Positions 17,149 to 26,107 of a stretch of DNA of 63,235 nucleotides are shown here, one piece after another. Source of the stretch: Flavobacteriales bacterium (GTDB lineage: Bacteria > Bacteroidota > Bacteroidia > NS11-12g > UBA955). The translations under genes were made by a program, and so were the position numbers. Location of the stretch: assembly GCA_947496375.1 (NCBI GenBank), contig CANMCY010000015.1, positions 1-63,235 of the forward strand. Reading direction: 5' to 3'. A model generated the notes under the pieces. The model was not told where the DNA came from, did no database searches, and worked only from the letters and a program-made list of their open reading frames with translations. Every line of letters starts with the position of its first letter. The stretch's first letter is position 1.

Positions 17149-19650
17149 GTGAACAGGGTAATTAAAAGCATATTTTTCATTCTGTTTCTAATTGTTTCTG
17201 CCACCCTGCAGGGTCAGTCCAAAAGACTCAGCGGTAAGATTTACGCTGAGGAAACGCGTGAACCACTGGCGTTTGCCAATTTCTTTTTTCAAGGTACAGA
17301 AAAAGGTTTTTATTCTGATTTTGAAGGGAATTTCACCTGGGCCGGCGAAACATTTCCCTCCGATTCCCTCAGGGTGGAATATATGGGCTACATAACGCGA
17401 TATATCAAGCTCAATAACCAATCTGCAGGCGCAATGGAAGTTGAGATGCTGAGAAAAGTAACACAGACAGAAGAGGTGGTGATCCGTCTTAAAACCAACC
17501 CGGCACTCAAGTGGATTGCCCTGGCTCAGGAAAATCGTAACAAAAACAATCCGGATAAATTGGAGCATTACCAGTGCGAAACATTTACCAAGAATACCAT
17601 CGCTATCAATAATATTTCAGACAAGCTGCGAAAAGGAAAATTTTGGCAGGAAATAGGCCCCCTATTTGATACCATCAGCTATTTGAATGGCAACAAGGAA
17701 AAGTCCATTTTACCAGTCTTTATTTCCGAGGTTATTAGTGATTACTATTTCAATAAAAACCCTTACCTCACAAAAGAATATATCAGAGCTTCGAGAATAA
17801 AGGGTATTGGTGTGCAGGACGGAACCTTTATCTCCCAGGTACTAGGCAGTACATTTGTTAACTATAATTTTTACATGAATACCCTTGTGGTGATTGACAA
17901 AGGGATAGTTTCACCCATTGCCGAGTCTGCCATGAATACCTATGATTACAAACTCATTCATGTAGATAAAACAGGACCCAGGCGGGTGTTTCAGATTTAT
18001 TGTGCTCCAAAAATAGAAAAAGACCTCGCCTTTAAAGGATTTATTTGGGTTGAAGATACTACCGGAGCTTTATTAAAATTATCACTGGAACTAAACAGCA
18101 GTTCCAATATCAATTATATAGAAAAACTGAGAATTACCCAGGAATATACGCCTACTGATAATGGTTCATATTTTTGTGTCAATACACGCGCTGTGATAGA
18201 TGCTGCAGAGGTGAGTACGCAGGCCGCAGGTGTGGTAGCAACCAGCGTTGTAACGGCAAAAAATATCGTAACAAACATTAAACGCAGTCCTAAGTTTTTT
18301 GAAACCCGGGTAACCATGGATAAGGATGCACTGAATCGCCCGGATTCGTTTTGGAAACAAAACAGACACCTTCCCAACACCGCCACAGATGAAAGGATTG
18401 CGGCAAAGATTGATACACTGGTTAATCTTCCGCGAATTAGTACTTACGTAGATGTGGTTAATTTTTTGGTTGACGGGTATAAGAATTTTGGCAAAATAGA
18501 TTTTGGCCCATATTATAGTCTGGTGAGTTTTAACCAGCTGGAAGGCCCCAGACTTCGCCTGGGTTTCAGAACCACCCCAACATACAGTAAAAACTGGATT
18601 GTAGAAGGATTTGGTGCTTATGGTTTCTGGGATAAACAATGGAAATACTCATTGAAAATGGAGCGCATCCTTAACCGTAAACGCTGGACTAAGCTGGGGG
18701 CAGTTTACCGTAGGGATGTGGAACAAATTGGTATTTCCGATAATGAAGATTACAGTACCGGATTGTTCACAGCATTCAATTTGCTGGGAAGTAACAACCT
18801 GAACATGAATCGCGATGCTCGAATTATGTTCGGTACGGATTTGAGAAATGGGCTGAGATTATCCATGAGTTTTGGAAACAGGGCATACCTTTTTCAAAAG
18901 GTGGGCAACTTCAATTTCGCATGGTACCCTTATTTCCCGGATACTACGGCTTATGCGAATGAGTTTTATAATACAACCACACAGATTTCACTGCGTTATT
19001 CTCCCAAATATTATTACCTCCAGAACGACAATAGGCGCGTAACATTTACCGGTATTGGTCCCGAGTATTATGGTACCTGGATTCAGGGATATAAAAATGT
19101 GTTCGGCAGCCAGTTTAATTACACCCGTTTGGTGGCCGGATTAAATTACAATAAAGTATGGGGTGCGATGGGAAGAACCGCATTCAATGTAGAGGCATCC
19201 CGGGTTTTTGGCAACTTGCCTTACCCGCTTTTAACCGTCTATATCGGCAACCAAAGTTTTGTGTATAATTCGGGTGCATACAACCAGATGAGGATTTTTG
19301 AATTTATTACTGATAGGAGCATTTCTGCCTCAGCCGAACATCATCTGAACGGTTTGTTTTTTAATCGTATCCCTCTGTTAAATAAGCTGAAATGGAGGGA
19401 AGTACTCGGCAGTAAAGCCATTTATGGAGGTCTGGACAGGAAAAATTTCAATATTATTCCTCAAAAAACCGAAGAGGGCCCGGTTTCTCAGTTTAAAACA
19501 TTTACCGATTTGCCTTACATGGAGTGCAGTCTGGGCATTGAAAACATTTTTAAAATACTGAGATTGGATGCAATCTGGAGACTTACCTACCGCGAGGCAG
19601 ACAACGTCCGTAACTTTGGAGTAAAAGTGAGCGTAGGGCTTGCTTTTTAA
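17149..19650 (+). CDS. DUF5686 / carboxypeptidase-regulatory-like outer membrane protein
   Basis: An 833-residue protein: signal peptide (NRVIKSIFFILFLIVSA, cleavage near ATLQGQ), an N-terminal CarboxypepD_reg-like beta-sandwich (KRLSGKIYAEETREPLAFAN, residues about 25-105), then the DUF5686 region with FKGFIWVEDTTGAL and a long C-terminal stretch of amphipathic strands (YYSLVSFNQLEGPRLRLGFR onward) that probably forms an outer-membrane barrel, ending in VSVGLAF. Found throughout Bacteroidota; function not established. GTG 17149 is the start because it begins the signal peptide and follows a -7 element; TTG 17125 is rejected. It converges with the response-regulator gene 1 nt away. Confidence 0.85.
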   Translation: MNRVIKSIFFILFLIVSATLQGQSKRLSGKIYAEETREPLAFANFFFQGTEKGFYSDFEGNFTWAGETFPSDSLRVEYMGYITRYIKLNNQSAGAMEVEMLRKVTQTEEVVIRLKTNPALKWIALAQENRNKNNPDKLEHYQCETFTKNTIAINNISDKLRKGKFWQEIGPLFDTISYLNGNKEKSILPVFISEVISDYYFNKNPYLTKEYIRASRIKGIGVQDGTFISQVLGSTFVNYNFYMNTLVVIDKGIVSPIAESAMNTYDYKLIHVDKTGPRRVFQIYCAPKIEKDLAFKGFIWVEDTTGALLKLSLELNSSSNINYIEKLRITQEYTPTDNGSYFCVNTRAVIDAAEVSTQAAGVVATSVVTAKNIVTNIKRSPKFFETRVTMDKDALNRPDSFWKQNRHLPNTATDERIAAKIDTLVNLPRISTYVDVVNFLVDGYKNFGKIDFGPYYSLVSFNQLEGPRLRLGFRTTPTYSKNWIVEGFGAYGFWDKQWKYSLKMERILNRKRWTKLGAVYRRDVEQIGISDNEDYSTGLFTAFNLLGSNNLNMNRDARIMFGTDLRNGLRLSMSFGNRAYLFQKVGNFNFAWYPYFPDTTAYANEFYNTTTQISLRYSPKYYYLQNDNRRVTFTGIGPEYYGTWIQGYKNVFGSQFNYTRLVAGLNYNKVWGAMGRTAFNVEASRVFGNLPYPLLTVYIGNQSFVYNSGAYNQMRIFEFITDRSISASAEHHLNGLFFNRIPLLNKLKWREVLGSKAIYGGLDRKNFNIIPQKTEEGPVSQFKTFTDLPYMECSLGIENIFKILRLDAIWRLTYREADNVRNFGVKVSVGLAF

Positions 19651-19651
19651 G

Positions 19652-20350
19652 TTATTTTTCCGTAAATTTATATCCTACTCCCCGCATGCTGTGAAAGTAG
19701 ATCGGTTTTTTTACGTCTTTCTCAAAATACTTTCTGAAAGCCAGTATGAAATTGTCAATCGTGCGAGTGCTGGGATAAACATTATAGCCCCATACCGTTT
19801 GTAGAATCCTTTCCCTGCTCACTACCTGTCCTCGGTTTTCAATCAGCAGCTTCAACAGTAAACTTTCTTTTTTTGTCAGGATAAAGGTTCCTTCATTTCC
19901 GCGCGCTTCAAAGCTGTCAAAATTTACGTAGTTATCTCCAAAACGATACTCATGCAGGGTTATATCATTGTCTGTTGACACCTTACTGCGGCCCAGCAAT
20001 TTTTGTACACGCAACAGCAACTCTTCCAGATTAAAGGGCTTGGTCAGATAATCATCTCCCCCTTTTTTTAATCCTAAAATGCGGTCCTGTGTATTATTTC
20101 TTGCGGAAAGAAACAGAATAGGAATTTCTGAATTGGTAAGTCTTATGTTTTCTGTAACGGTTATACCATCCACATGTGGCAGCATTACATCCATGATGAC
20201 CAGGTCAAAATTCTCTTCTTTAAATCTTTGCAACGCCTGCAAACCATCTCTCACCGCAATTACCTTATAGCCCTCAGACTCAAGATTTAATTTTACAAGA
20301 TCTGCAATATCTGCTTCATCTTCTACCAAAAGTAATCTGTTAGTTTTCAT
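19652..20350 (-). CDS. OmpR-family response regulator (RprY-like)
   Basis: A 232-residue two-component regulator. Receiver domain residues 1-120 with the acidic pair in LVEDEAD, phospho-acceptor Asp in DLVIMDVMLPHVDG (about residue 55), Thr/Ser switch in ILFLSARN and Lys in YLTKPFNLEEL (about 105). The C-terminal winged helix (residues about 135-230) carries RILQTVWGYNVYPSTRTIDNFI. The RILGLKKGGDDYLTKPFN stretch resembles Bacteroides RprY. It overlaps the upstream histidine kinase gene by 4 nt (ATGA). Target genes are not evident. Confidence 0.9.
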   Translation of the reverse strand: MKTNRLLLVEDEADIADLVKLNLESEGYKVIAVRDGLQALQRFKEENFDLVIMDVMLPHVDGITVTENIRLTNSEIPILFLSARNNTQDRILGLKKGGDDYLTKPFNLEELLLRVQKLLGRSKVSTDNDITLHEYRFGDNYVNFDSFEARGNEGTFILTKKESLLLKLLIENRGQVVSRERILQTVWGYNVYPSTRTIDNFILAFRKYFEKDVKKPIYFHSMRGVGYKFTEK

Positions 20351-21531
20351 ACATTTGCCCTTTCTTTAAACAACAAATTAAACGTGGTTCCGTTGGGTAG
20401 ATTGTCTGTAATATAAATTATGGCAGAATGCTGACGAAGCAATCTTTCTACTAAAAACAGTCCAAGGCCTGTGCCTGAGCTACTTCTGGTGCGTTCATCG
20501 CCCATTCTGTAAAACATTTTAAAAATATTTTTCCTTTCCTTTTCAGGGATACCGCTGCCATTATCTGAGACTGACATGCCAACCCGACCTTTATGAATGA
20601 AGGTTTGTATATGTACCTTTTCATTTCCAGGCCTGCTGTATTTTACTGCATTGCTAATCAGGTTGCTTAGTGCCATTTGAAGCAATTCACGGTCACCACG
20701 TATGAGTAATTCGGGTACAAACTGGGTGGTGATAACGGCGGTGTCGGGTAATGAATCTTTTAATTCAGCCAGGGTGTCTTCGATAAGCTCTTCCAGCACC
20801 AGATCCTGAATGATGAAATTCATTCGGCTGCTGCTTTGCACGCGGGTAGCCATCAATACATTATCTATGATGCGAGACAACCTGCTTACATTACTATCTG
20901 CCATGCGCAATAGTCTGCCCAGCTCGGTCTGTTCTGAACTTAATTTTCTTTGGGCCGTTTGAACCGCCAGCTTACTGCCTGCTACGGGTGTCTTTAATTC
21001 ATGGGTAATGGCCAGTAAAAAATTGTTTTGCTGTGCATTAAGTCTTAAAATTCTGTCAAGAAAAAGATAAAGGGCCATGGCCAAAACCAGCATAATCAGT
21101 GTCATTACAACACCTTCATAAATCCAGCTATCCTTTTTTCTTTCATATTTTTTATGCTCATTTTTAATAACAGCGTCTTTAATTTTTACCGAAAAAATGG
21201 TTTCGAAAGAATGACCGGGATAAAATGTAATATCATAGGGTGGATATTTGGCCAATAAATAATTTTTAAGTTTTTGTGTATCTACAAATAGGGTTTGCCC
21301 CCGGTATTCAAAAGCCATAGAATCATTTCCGATGAATTTCCCGCCAAACATGTTATGGGATATTTCACCCGCAAGGTGCAAGCTATCGGACCGGTACAAC
21401 TGTAATCTCAGGTCTTTCTCAGTTTTGCTGTAATTAACAAGACTGACAGCCCACCAGACAAAGGCGGCAATCATGTAGCTAATTACAAGGATGATGGACA
21501 ATCTGAGTTTGTGTCTTGCTGTCAATTTCAT
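20347..21531 (-). CDS. sensor histidine kinase (RprX-like)
   Basis: A 394-residue membrane kinase: membrane segment at about residues 10-32, a periplasmic sensor of about 120 residues, a second segment at about 140-162 (GVVMTLIMLVLAMALYLFLD), then HisKA with the phospho-His in LAITHELKTPVAG (about residue 177) and an HATPase domain with NLISNAVKYS (N box), VSDNGSGIP and GTGLGLFLVERLL. No HAMP domain is obvious. It partners the response regulator whose start overlaps by 4 nt. The sensed signal is unknown; in Bacteroides, RprXY responds to envelope and sodium-related stress, which is only a hint here. Confidence 0.9.
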   Translation of the reverse strand: MKLTARHKLRLSIILVISYMIAAFVWWAVSLVNYSKTEKDLRLQLYRSDSLHLAGEISHNMFGGKFIGNDSMAFEYRGQTLFVDTQKLKNYLLAKYPPYDITFYPGHSFETIFSVKIKDAVIKNEHKKYERKKDSWIYEGVVMTLIMLVLAMALYLFLDRILRLNAQQNNFLLAITHELKTPVAGSKLAVQTAQRKLSSEQTELGRLLRMADSNVSRLSRIIDNVLMATRVQSSSRMNFIIQDLVLEELIEDTLAELKDSLPDTAVITTQFVPELLIRGDRELLQMALSNLISNAVKYSRPGNEKVHIQTFIHKGRVGMSVSDNGSGIPEKERKNIFKMFYRMGDERTRSSSGTGLGLFLVERLLRQHSAIIYITDNLPNGTTFNLLFKERANV

Positions 21532-21601
21532 GGCAAAGTGAATAACAAAAGTAGTTCGGATGCATTTAAATTAATTTATTTGTGATAGTTTTTACCCAAA
21601 A

Positions 21602-22993
21602 ATGAATTTGGAAAGTAGCTTCATAGACACACTGATATCCATTGTTGGAAAGAATAATGTGATACTGCAGAATACCTTGCTGGAGCAATATGGCCGGGAT
21701 TATACGGAAGATCTGTTCTTTGCTCCCGGCTGTGTTGTATTGCCTGAAACCCCCGAATCGGTTGCAGCAGTATTGCATTGGTGCAATGAAAATCGTGTGG
21801 CGGTATATACCCGTGGTGCCGGTACCGGTCTTAGTGGTGGCTGTCTGCCTGTGAAAGGCGGCGTTGTGCTGAGCACGGAAAAACTCAATCGGATTGTTGA
21901 AATAGACCGGGATAATTTTCAGGCCACGGTGCAGCCCGGTGTCATTAATGAGGTTTTTCGGGGTGCAGTAGCTGAGCATGGGCTGTATTATCCCCCAGAT
22001 CCGGCGAGTAAGGGGAGTTGTTTTTTGGGTGGAAATATTGCACACGGAAGCGGTGGCCCTCGCGCTGTGAAATACGGCACCACCCGCGATTATGTGTTAA
22101 ATCTGCAGGTAGCATTGCCAACCGGAGAACTGATATGGACAGGTGCCAATACGGTAAAGAATTCTACCGGGTTTAATCTCACACAATTAATGGTGGGGAG
22201 CGAAGGATTGCTGGGTGTGGTAACCTGCATCGTTTTTAGGTTAATAGCCCTGCCCGCAAGCCAGCTGTTATTGCTGGTGCCTTTTAGAACTGCGCGTGAG
22301 GCAGCTGTGGCTGTAAATAGCGTTCTGCTGAGCGGGATCACACCCTCAGCACTGGAATTAATGGAAGATTCCGGGGTGAAGATTAGCGCTGAAGCTTCCA
22401 ACACTCCATTTCCGCTGTATGAAGGGGCCGAATTTTATTTGCTGATTGAACTGGATGGTGAATCGATGGAGGTGTTAATGCAACAGGCCGAAAAACTATT
22501 TCCCATCCTGGAGGGTTGCGGTGGCATAGACATTCTGCCCGCTGAAAGTTCAGCACTGAAAGACCAATGGTGGAAAGTGCGACGCGGAATCGGTGAGACG
22601 GTGAAGCAGGTATCTATTTACAAGGAGGAGGATACGGTGGTACCCAGAGCGGCATTGCCCGAATTACTCACTGCCGTTAAGGAAATTGGTGCCCGATATG
22701 GATTTCAGAGTGTGTGCTATGGGCATGCCGGAGATGGAAATCTCCATGTCAACATCCTGAAAAATGATTTATCGGAAGAAATATGGGAACAGGAAATCCC
22801 CAAAGCCATTAGGGAAATTTTTACGGTTTGTAAATCCCTCGGCGGAACCATTAGTGGGGAGCACGGGGTAGGCCTTGTACAAAAAGATTATCTAGATATT
22901 GTTTTTACCCCCGAACATTTCCGAATCATGCAAGGGATAAAAAATGTTTTTGATCCCGGGCATATCATGAATCCCGGAAAATGGCTGGATTAA
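21602..22993 (+). CDS. FAD-binding oxidoreductase, GlcD/D-lactate dehydrogenase type
   Basis: A 463-residue flavoprotein of the VAO family that oxidises a 2-hydroxy acid such as glycolate or D-lactate. FAD_binding_4 at residues about 40-180 (TRGAGTGLSGGCLPVKGGVV; PPDPASKGSCFLGGNIAHGSGG) and a C-terminal FAD-linked oxidase cap with GHAGDGNLHVNIL (about residue 377) and GGTISGEHGVGLVQKDYL (about 420). No iron-sulfur partner (GlcF) is adjacent, so the electron acceptor and exact substrate are open. Its stop overlaps the convergent ABM-domain gene by 4 nt. Confidence 0.9.
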   Translation: MNLESSFIDTLISIVGKNNVILQNTLLEQYGRDYTEDLFFAPGCVVLPETPESVAAVLHWCNENRVAVYTRGAGTGLSGGCLPVKGGVVLSTEKLNRIVEIDRDNFQATVQPGVINEVFRGAVAEHGLYYPPDPASKGSCFLGGNIAHGSGGPRAVKYGTTRDYVLNLQVALPTGELIWTGANTVKNSTGFNLTQLMVGSEGLLGVVTCIVFRLIALPASQLLLLVPFRTAREAAVAVNSVLLSGITPSALELMEDSGVKISAEASNTPFPLYEGAEFYLLIELDGESMEVLMQQAEKLFPILEGCGGIDILPAESSALKDQWWKVRRGIGETVKQVSIYKEEDTVVPRAALPELLTAVKEIGARYGFQSVCYGHAGDGNLHVNILKNDLSEEIWEQEIPKAIREIFTVCKSLGGTISGEHGVGLVQKDYLDIVFTPEHFRIMQGIKNVFDPGHIMNPGKWLD

Positions 22994-23286
22994 ATACCGG
23001 TCCACCTGCAGGTTGTGCTCCACGCTTCCGGTTTGCCGCCAAACAGTACTTTGGTTTTTGCCCATGTGGATTGAAATAGCTCGGAGGTCCTGTAGGCCTG
23101 CAGTGCCTCGTCATGTTCCCACATACTGTAAGTGAAAAATATGGTTCGGTCTTCTTCACTTTGCAGCAGTTGCAAGCCCTTATTGCCCGGAAAAGCCCTT
23201 ATTTGTTCTGCGGATTGATGAAAAACATGCTCAAAATCAACCACTGTTTCCGGTTTAAATGTCATTTTAACAATTCTAATAATCAT
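22990..23286 (-). CDS. antibiotic biosynthesis monooxygenase (ABM)-like small protein
   Basis: A 98-residue dimeric ferredoxin-like fold protein of the ABM/YgiN type: RIVKMTFKPETVVDFEHVF, GLQLLQSEEDRTIFFTYSMWEHDEALQAY and FQSTWAKTKVLF give the typical beta-alpha-beta-beta-alpha pattern. Family members include quinol monooxygenases and heme-degrading enzymes, but many have unknown roles. It starts 3 nt after the stop of the SAM-hydrolase-like gene, so it is co-transcribed with it. No catalytic residue can be assigned. Confidence 0.75.
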   Translation of the reverse strand: MIIRIVKMTFKPETVVDFEHVFHQSAEQIRAFPGNKGLQLLQSEEDRTIFFTYSMWEHDEALQAYRTSELFQSTWAKTKVLFGGKPEAWSTTCRWTGI

Positions 23287-23289
23287 GGT

Positions 23290-24084
23290 TTATCCTTCCA
23301 TAAATTCGAGCATGATGACGGTTCCTTCGGTCAATCCATAGTATTGCCTGGCAGATCCTGCATTCATGGCTATTTGTAAAAAATCCCCCAGTCCGAAATA
23401 GGCAGTGGCGTAGCCCTGTTCCACGTCAAATATGGATTCGCTGATGCGATCAATTTCGAGGCGGTAGGAACTTACCGAAATTCTGAACCTGCGGCCATTG
23501 CGCATACGCTCGAATTCGTCTTTTTTGAGGTTGAAAATGGCATTTCCCTGTGCATCATTATACACAACCGTGAGTCTGAGCAGATTTTGCTGAAATGCCG
23601 GCTTGGGAATCAGCGATTTTATGGGATACTCATTGACTGCAAAAGGTATATTTTGTCCACCGCTTTCTATGAGTGTCATCAGCGCGGGCATGTAAATGTC
23701 TTGCATTACGTTCTTTACCGACAATTTGGATGGAATTGTGTAGAAATCGCAGGGTAAGTCCTGCAGAATCATGGGCAGGAAACCGTTATCCGGAGCGAAA
23801 TACCATTGGTTTTCTGCGAAGGCCGCCAAAAATGGTGCAGCAGCCCTAGGGCTCAGACGCGTATGGGTAATATCGCACAAATGAACCGTACCTGCAGCAA
23901 ATGAGGGCATAACCATTTGCATAAACATGGCCGCCGTGCTCAGGTGTCCGGGTAAAAGCTTTGGCTGGCTGAAAACATGGGGAATGTGGGGCGCCTGCGC
24001 AAACAAAAGTGCCCTTGAGACGGAATTTTCCGTGGCTTCAGCACCATAATCTGTAAAAACGTGTATGAGCTGTGGCTTATTCAA
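23290..24084 (-). CDS. SAM hydroxide adenosyltransferase family protein (DUF62-like), divergent
   Basis: A 264-residue protein with the fold of SAM hydrolase/fluorinase-related enzymes, which convert S-adenosylmethionine to adenosine and methionine. Recognisable marks: IHVFTDYGAEA at the N-terminus (family ITLLTDFG), VHLCDITHTRLSPRAAAPFLAAFAENQWYFAPDNGFLPMIL (family VDITH...AA...YFVAPDNG) and FNLKKDEFERM in the C-terminal domain. The usual YVG-KG and VDPGVG segments are missing or changed, so catalysis is uncertain. Start is TTG at 24084, the only suitable start before the TDYG motif, 23 nt after a TATCTTTG element. Confidence 0.7.
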   Translation of the reverse strand: MNKPQLIHVFTDYGAEATENSVSRALLFAQAPHIPHVFSQPKLLPGHLSTAAMFMQMVMPSFAAGTVHLCDITHTRLSPRAAAPFLAAFAENQWYFAPDNGFLPMILQDLPCDFYTIPSKLSVKNVMQDIYMPALMTLIESGGQNIPFAVNEYPIKSLIPKPAFQQNLLRLTVVYNDAQGNAIFNLKKDEFERMRNGRRFRISVSSYRLEIDRISESIFDVEQGYATAYFGLGDFLQIAMNAGSARQYYGLTEGTVIMLEFMEG

Positions 24085-24097
24085 GGGTGCAATGCAA

Positions 24098-24105
24098 TAT
24101 ATTTG
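24098..24105 (+). promoter_or_regulatory. -7 promoter element TATATTTG for phoH
   Basis: Exact TAnnTTTG match, 22 nt before the TTG start at 24128. It lies 2 nt from the oppositely oriented -7 element at 24108-24115, so the divergent promoters overlap. No TTTG at -33. Confidence 0.5.
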
Positions 24106-24107
24106 TG

Positions 24108-24115
24108 CAAAGATA
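24108..24115 (-). promoter_or_regulatory. -7 promoter element TATCTTTG for the SAM-hydrolase-like gene
   Basis: Exact TAnnTTTG match on the minus strand, 23 nt before the TTG start at 24084. TTTC, a near-match to -33 TTTG, lies 18 nt upstream on that strand (24137-24134). Confidence 0.5.
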
Positions 24116-24127
24116 AAACGCTAACCC

Positions 24128-25090
24128 TTGACAGAAAGAGTTTATACCCTGGAAATCATAAATCCTCAGGTTTTTTATGGAGTGAATAACACCAATTTAA
24201 GTCTGATAAAGTCTAAATTTCCCAAGTTGCAGTTTATAGCCAGGGGCGATGAAATTAAAGTTTTGGGCGAGGAGTCCGAGCTGGAAAGTTTCGCTTCCAA
24301 AATGGAATTGCTTGAACAGATTTACCTGAAAAAGGGGGAGTTGAATGTGCACACATTCAATGATGTTTTTGGCGGAAATCAAAAGGCCGAAATTACCGCA
24401 GATACCGATGATGACGTGCTTCTAATAGGTACTCGTGGGCAAAAAATTAAGGCGCGAACTGCCAATCAGCGCGCCATGGTGAAGTCTGCCAAGAAAAATG
24501 ATATTTTGTTTGCCATAGGTCCGGCCGGAACAGGCAAAACATATACCGCGGTTGCGCTGGCGGTGCTGGCACTTAAGGAAAGGGAAATCAGGCGAATTAT
24601 TCTTACCCGTCCTGCTGTGGAAGCAGGAGAGAACCTGGGTTTTTTACCTGGTGATCTTAAAGAGAAAATAGATCCCTATCTGAGGCCATTGTATGATGCA
24701 CTGGAAGACATGATTCCTGTGGATAAACTCAAGAGTATGATCGAGAGCCGAACGGTAGAAATAGCCCCGTTGGCATTCATGCGAGGAAGAACCCTCGATA
24801 ACTGCTACGTTATCCTCGATGAGGCCCAGAATACAACCGATCCGCAGCTGAAAATGTTTTTAACCCGTATGGGGCCCAATGCCAAGCTTATTATTACGGG
24901 TGATTTAACCCAGATAGATCTCCCTAAAAAACAGCAAAGTGGCCTGTTCCGCGCTTTGAAGATTCTTCAAAAAATTGAGGGCATCAGCATCATTCATCTC
25001 AATGCAGACGATGTGGTAAGGCACCGTCTTGTGAAAGAAATTATCGGGGCCTACGATAAAAGTCAGGAAAATGAGGATATCTCGTTATAA
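24128..25090 (+). CDS. PhoH-like ATPase
   Basis: A 320-residue cytoplasmic P-loop ATPase of the PhoH/PhoL family, tied to RNA metabolism and ribosome maturation (often beside ybeY). An N-terminal KH-like region (residues 1-100) precedes the ATPase core: Walker A FAIGPAGTGKTYTAVALAV (about residue 131), RPAVEAGENLGFLPGDLKEKIDPYLRPLYD (family signature) and Walker B CYVILDEAQNTT (about 228), with ITGDLTQIDLP. It starts with TTG at 24128 after a TATATTTG element; no ATG exists before the conserved N-terminal segment. Confidence 0.93.
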   Translation: MTERVYTLEIINPQVFYGVNNTNLSLIKSKFPKLQFIARGDEIKVLGEESELESFASKMELLEQIYLKKGELNVHTFNDVFGGNQKAEITADTDDDVLLIGTRGQKIKARTANQRAMVKSAKKNDILFAIGPAGTGKTYTAVALAVLALKEREIRRIILTRPAVEAGENLGFLPGDLKEKIDPYLRPLYDALEDMIPVDKLKSMIESRTVEIAPLAFMRGRTLDNCYVILDEAQNTTDPQLKMFLTRMGPNAKLIITGDLTQIDLPKKQQSGLFRALKILQKIEGISIIHLNADDVVRHRLVKEIIGAYDKSQENEDISL

Positions 25091-25110
25091 TCTGAGCTGT
25101 TTTGCCCCTT

Positions 25111-25118
25111 TATATTTG
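25111..25118 (+). promoter_or_regulatory. -7 promoter element TATATTTG for purC
   Basis: Exact TAnnTTTG match between phoH and purC; leader to the ATG at 25154 about 30 nt. No convincing -33 TTTG. Confidence 0.45.
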
Positions 25119-25153
25119 CATTAGTTAAGCGTTACAAGAGAAATTTAAGTGGA

Positions 25154-26101
25154 ATGAAAGCCCTGACATCTACCCAGTATTTTTTTAAGAATCAAACCGC
25201 GTTTTATCGTGGTAAGGTTCGCGATGTGTATACCATCTCTAACGATATAATGGTGATTGTTGCTACAGATCGTATTTCTGCTTTTGACCATGTTTTGCCC
25301 AAGAGCATTCCCTATAAAGGTCAGGTGCTAACCGAAATTGCCTCCTTATTTTTGGATTTAACGGCTGATATTGTACCCAACTGGAAGATATCCATGCCCG
25401 ATCCGCAAGTAACCGTTGGTAAAAGATGTGATGCAATTCCCATTGAGTTTGTGGTTCGCCAATACCTTACAGGCCATGCCTGGCGGGTTTACCGGGCGGG
25501 TGGCAGACTACTTTGCGGCAATGTGCTCCCCGAGGGTTTAAAGGAAAACGATAAATTGCCTTTCCCAATTCTCACTCCGGCTACCAAGGCCGTCAGTGGG
25601 CATGATGAAGATATTTCAGCCGAAGAAATTCTGTCCAGAAAACTGCTCACTCCCAAACGATGGGAAGAGCTTAAATCAATAGCTCTCAGTCTGTTTCAGC
25701 GAGGTACTGAATATGCCGCATCCAAAGGGCTAATTTTGGTGGATACCAAATATGAATTTGGCATCCATGAAAACAGGATATACCTGATAGATGAGGTTCA
25801 TACACCGGATAGCAGCCGTTTCTTCTATAGTGATACCTATGCGGAACTTCAACAGGCAGGGAAGCCACAGCGTCAGCTCAGTAAGGAATTTGTGCGTGAG
25901 TGGCTAATGGAAAATGGTTTTCAGGGACTCGATGGACAGGTGATGCCGGATATGCCTGACGCTTTTGTGGAGTCAATCTCACAACGCTACATTGAACTCT
26001 ACACCGTGATGACCGGTAAAACATTCGAACCCCGCAGTTATGAACATGTGGTGGATGAAATGGAAAATAATATTAAAAATGCATTGATTAATTTCGAATA
26101 A
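25154..26101 (+). CDS. purC: SAICAR synthetase (phosphoribosylaminoimidazole-succinocarboxamide synthase)
   Basis: Step in de novo purine synthesis: CAIR plus aspartate and ATP to SAICAR. The 315 residues correspond to the longer PurC type found in Bacteroidota. Motifs: FYRGKVRDVYTI (ATP-binding, about residue 17), VATDRISAFDHVLP (about 36), EFVVRQYLTGHAWRVY, SGHDEDISAEE (about 152), GLILVDTKYEFGI and LIDEVHTPDSSRFF (about 213). No other pur gene is adjacent. The next gene begins 6 nt after its stop but is functionally unrelated and may have its own promoter inside the purC 3' end. Confidence 0.96.
   Translation: MKALTSTQYFFKNQTAFYRGKVRDVYTISNDIMVIVATDRISAFDHVLPKSIPYKGQVLTEIASLFLDLTADIVPNWKISMPDPQVTVGKRCDAIPIEFVVRQYLTGHAWRVYRAGGRLLCGNVLPEGLKENDKLPFPILTPATKAVSGHDEDISAEEILSRKLLTPKRWEELKSIALSLFQRGTEYAASKGLILVDTKYEFGIHENRIYLIDEVHTPDSSRFFYSDTYAELQQAGKPQRQLSKEFVREWLMENGFQGLDGQVMPDMPDAFVESISQRYIELYTVMTGKTFEPRSYEHVVDEMENNIKNALINFE
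26089..26096 (+). promoter_or_regulatory. possible variant -7 element TAATTTCG
   Basis: TAATTTCG, the same variant box found upstream of dnaG and of the TPR gene, ends 11 nt before the ATG of the type IX cargo gene and lies in the last codons of purC. No TTTG at -33, so this is weak. Confidence 0.25.
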
Positions 26102-26107
26102 ATTTTT

